Below, piece after piece: positions 60,919 to 64,000 of a stretch of DNA of 64,000 nt (position 1 is the stretch's first letter; the number at the start of each line of letters is the position of its first letter). Source of the DNA: Polytrichum commune (lineage: Eukaryota; Streptophyta; Polytrichopsida; Polytrichales; Polytrichaceae); contig OX485805.1 in the NCBI GenBank assembly GCA_950295325.1, positions 23,363,501 through 23,427,500 of the forward strand. Reading direction: 5' to 3'. Both the position numbers and the translations under genes were made by a program. The notes beneath the pieces are model-generated. The model ran no database searches, was not told the DNA's origin, and saw nothing but the letters and a program-made list of their open reading frames with translations.

Positions 60919-61949
60919 CTCGGGGAGTTCACTGTGATAATATTAGAAAACAACGTGCGGGAAAATATAGGGTAATTTATATTCACAAAAGGAAAAACTT
61001 AGAATTTTCTTAGAAGTAATATAGGTGAGTATGTATGATAAAATTTGTATTATAAATAATATAGGCTTGATACAAATAACGCATATTTTTAAAATATTTG
61101 TAAAAATATACCGTAGGATTTAAGGATCCTAGGTTTTTTTTGAAATAGGGTGTCCTTTGTGTTCAGAGGCGGGAAGATTTTGGATGAAAAACTACGTCGA
61201 TTCAGTTGAAAAAATGGGATGAAAGATTGATGAGGGTGGCTGACGGATTAGGGTTTAGGAAAAATTGGGGGAGAACGTTGCTGGAGGATTAGGTTTTGAG
61301 AGTTTTTTTCACCGTTCTGAGAGGTGGGGTTTGCGGTTTAGTGTTGGCGAGAGTTTTTTCTTCGACGTTGTTGACATTCTGAGAGGTGGGGTTTGCAGGC
61401 GGCCTGTGCAGGTCATTCTCTCTCTCTACTTTGAGTGGAGGTCGAATCTTCATAACGACCACACAAGTCCAGCTTTGGAACTCGTGCTTGCATGTAAGTC
61501 CCATTTCACTCCCAAGTCCTGAGTCCAGACCGATGGTTGCCATCCGTTTGTTGTTGGTGTTTTAATTGTTTTTTTTACACTCGGTATCGTTGTGTTTAAT
61601 TGTGCGTGTAACTTGATTGAGGAACATGGGCTAGTTTTGTTGTTTGAAACTGTTTATGAAAACTCTTAATGTAAAACCTTGTTGTGCCTTGGATTTTGGT
61701 GACTAAGTACTTTGAATGCTCTTAAACCCTTCGGAGCAAAATCAAATAATTATAATGAACATACCTAGCTTAAAATTAGAGCTTCATCAAATTTAAAAGT
61801 AATTATAGGGTCATTTAAAAAACAAGAAATTAGCAAATTATATAATAATACGGTACAAAAAATTAAGGATGGATAATTAAATACCCCTTGAATAAATACC
61901 CTTGTCACGCACGTGTATACATATATACATGTCTAGTGAACTCCCCGAG
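60919..61949. mobile_element. hAT-like non-autonomous element, perfect 8-bp duplication
   Basis: Ends are perfect 15-bp inverted repeats (CTCGGGGAGTTCACT inward on both sides). TCACCGTA flanks it directly (60911-60918 and 61950-61957). An 8-bp target duplication suits hAT, although the end bases are not the usual CA. The interior (61140-61540) is richer in G and C and repeats 'ttctgagaggtggggtttgc' near 61315 and 61377. It holds an 85-codon frame with a donor-like GTAAGT near 61495. It may carry a captured gene fragment. It inserted next to the copia copy. Confidence 0.85.
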
Positions 61950-62081
61950 TCACCGTATCGATTACAAATAATAATCAAAATTAGAAACCGACCATATTGT
62001 TGACCAGAGGTTAACCACATCAATTTTATCCATTGATAACTGCCATTACCCCCCCCCCTAAGCCAATGTCATGTTTTTGGG

Positions 62082-62548
62082 TCCAGCATCACGTCGATGT
62101 CACAAGATTGACGCACGAGGAGGTCACTTCATTGTCAAGTTGACATCACGTGCGGACAAAGTTTGCTACCCCTATACTACATGCCATATATAATTTTAAA
62201 ATTTATGATATTTTTTCTACATATACATAACCATTGATAGTATCTTTTGTATATTTTTTTGAAATTTTTAGTCATCTTTATTTTTTTAGTAATTGTTTTA
62301 GTTCAATTATGTGTCATTCTAGTTAGAAACGGTATGTTTTATGAAAAAAAAAATTATCAAATTTAGTTACCACTTTTAACTATGTCATAGGTACTGTGTA
62401 TATCTACTCATGAAAAAAATTTGATAAAATTTTGACCCATTTTGATGGTGCAACTTACCAAAAGAAGATTTTTTTGGTCGCACGTGGTGTTCAACTTGAC
62501 AATGGAGTGATCTCCCCGTGGATTGACGCAATGTGATGGACAATGATG
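62082..62548. mobile_element. Foldback element at the edge of copia copy 2
   Basis: The left arm (about 62100-62158) holds 'cattgtcaagttgacatcac' and 'gtgc'. The right arm (about 62470-62545) holds 'gcacgtggtgttcaacttga' and 'caatgg'. Together they form arms of about 60 bp with mismatches. The middle is AT-rich without coding sequence. Homology to copia copy 1 starts immediately after it. Confidence 0.6.
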
Positions 62549-62549
62549 T

Positions 62550-64000
62550 GAAATCCTTGTTTACATACTTTATAACACCATAATCAAGATACCAATGGGT
62601 GTGTTTTTTGTCTATCCATAGCCATTCTCGCAACCTCAAACAACTTTGATGGTTTTGTCAGATTGTTTGTTGCCTCTTGTCTAATTTTTGCCTCATCCAT
62701 AGTGTTCACCTTGGGTCTATTGTAAAACCTTCGCTTTTGATGTTGCCTTGGTTGTTTGATGTAGTCTCCAATGTCATGGCCTTCTTTGCCACAATTGTGA
62801 CACAATCTTTTCATTGGGAAAACTCTTATTGGATGTTGTTGCATGTTTGCGTCTGCAAATGGTGGAGTGGAGTTATTCAAATGTTGGTGTTGATCCCACC
62901 TTAGCACTTTGTCTTGCATTGAACCTTGATTGTTTATTGATAGTATCTCAATGGTTTGCAAGTTTACTCCTTCTCCTAACTTCTTCACAAAGCAATTTGC
63001 AAGTTAAGTTTTCATAGGAAGGCAACCCATCCAAAGTCATGATAGACTAAACAAAGGACTCGTAGCTACTAAGCTTAGGTAAAGCACCCAAAACAATTTG
63101 AACTATTATGCTTTCATAGATTACCTCTCTAACACTTTGAAGTTGCGTTCAAAGTTCAACTATGGACCCTCCTTCCTCAAGGTTGATTGAATGAATTTTG
63201 TTCACCAAGAAGAGAGCTCTAGCTAAGTTTTGGGCTTCAAAGACTTCTTTAAGGGCTATCCAACACTCCCTTGGATCTCATCATTTTGTCACATGACGAA
63301 TAACTTCATCTTTCATGATGAGAATGGCCATGGCCCAATCCTTCTTGTGGCGTATCATTGTTGGGGTATCAATTGGACCCTTTGCAAGCTTTACAATGAT
63401 GGTTGTGTGTTCCATTGGACAAGTGATCCCACAAATTTTCTCTCCTCAACAAAGTGAGAACTTTGACTTTCCAAACTCCATAAGTTATGGTTCATTCTAA
63501 CTTGTTGTTCTTCATCATCATGGATATGAAAATGGACATGACGTGGCCCCTAGCCATCATGTCATGTTACAAATGACATCACATTGTCACGTCGAAACGT
63601 GATGCTGCTTGATTTGGTAATTTTTGTTTAATGCAACAATGTTTTGTAGAGAAAAAAAATGATCAAATGCTCTAATTGACAACTACTAGTAGTCAACTTC
63701 TAATACAAATTCCAAAAGGTCCATTTTTCTAGACCATTAGATCTTGTTGCCAAATGTAAGATCTAACAATTCAATTCTTTTGGAATTTTCTTGATTTTTT
63801 AATTAGTTTTCCAAGAAGTTGATTGGTCTTAACAATTGGTCAACTAGCCAATTGCTCATGGTCAGCTACAACAATCATGTTGGAGTAATTGACTTGTTAG
63901 TTGACTACAATAGTCAACCTAGAGCAATCGACCAACTAATCAATTGCTGAAAAACCACCAAAAAAAATAAAAAATAAAAAATAAAATGGACCATTAAGTC
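62550..64000 (-). mobile_element. Ty1/copia remnant, copy 2 (gag part)
   Basis: The minus-strand frame 62988-62584 carries a zinc knuckle CHNCGKEGHDIGDY, in which the last cysteine is tyrosine. Upstream are stretches of a UBN2/copia-type gag (IRHKKDWAMAI, LPKLSSYESFVQSI) with frame breaks. It continues past the window edge. Direct repeats link it to copy 1: 'catgatgagaatg.ccatgg' near 60216 and 63316, and 'caatgttttgtag' near 60541 and 63638. With pol missing it is inactive. Confidence 0.75.

Overview
The window is nuclear DNA of a vascular land plant. It carries two intron-containing plant genes with GT-AG introns: a plastid-division dynamin (ARC5/DRP5B) and a receptor-like kinase. It also carries plant-type copia, LINE, SINE, PIF/Harbinger-like, Stowaway-like and hAT-like elements, and many microsatellites and homopolymer runs. 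I cannot resolve the clade. Gene density is low, and most of the window is layered transposon debris plus local tandem duplications.

Layout. 0-12 kb: a frameshifted SWIM zinc-finger fragment, a tRNA-derived SINE, a foldback element with long terminal inverted repeats, and three PIF/Harbinger-like elements, two with clear 3-bp target duplications. 13.2-17.8 kb (+): a receptor-like kinase with a transmembrane segment and a complete kinase fold, but with the ATP-anchoring lysine changed to arginine and HRD changed to HGD. 18.66-25.81 kb (-): a convergent, apparently intact 18-exon ARC5/DRP5B gene. 26.4-27.1 kb: an imperfect ~150-bp tandem repeat just upstream of ARC5. 27-45 kb: repeats, including a pogo/Tigger-like transposase remnant, a LINE split by a solo LTR with a perfect 5-bp target duplication, and nested MITEs. 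45.9-56.3 kb: a region with some coding character, holding a possible acidic 166-aa protein, a duplicated segment, and a two-level tandem array of a short exon-like unit (core G-V-x-x-E-L-K) of unknown nature. 56.7-64 kb: a LINE 3' end with a (TAAAA)n tail, a Stowaway-like MITE, two degenerate copia copies, and a 1.03-kb DNA element with perfect 15-bp inverted ends and a perfect 8-bp target duplication.

The two confident genes are functionally unrelated: ARC5 constricts plastids (and peroxisomes), while the kinase sits in a membrane. They converge tail to tail with under 0.9 kb between stop codons. The most unusual points are the doubly atypical kinase, the exon-like array at 51.4-55.7 kb, and the readable order of transposon insertions. 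All exon boundaries were read by eye from splice consensus, reading-frame continuity and remembered family similarity. No database search was run.
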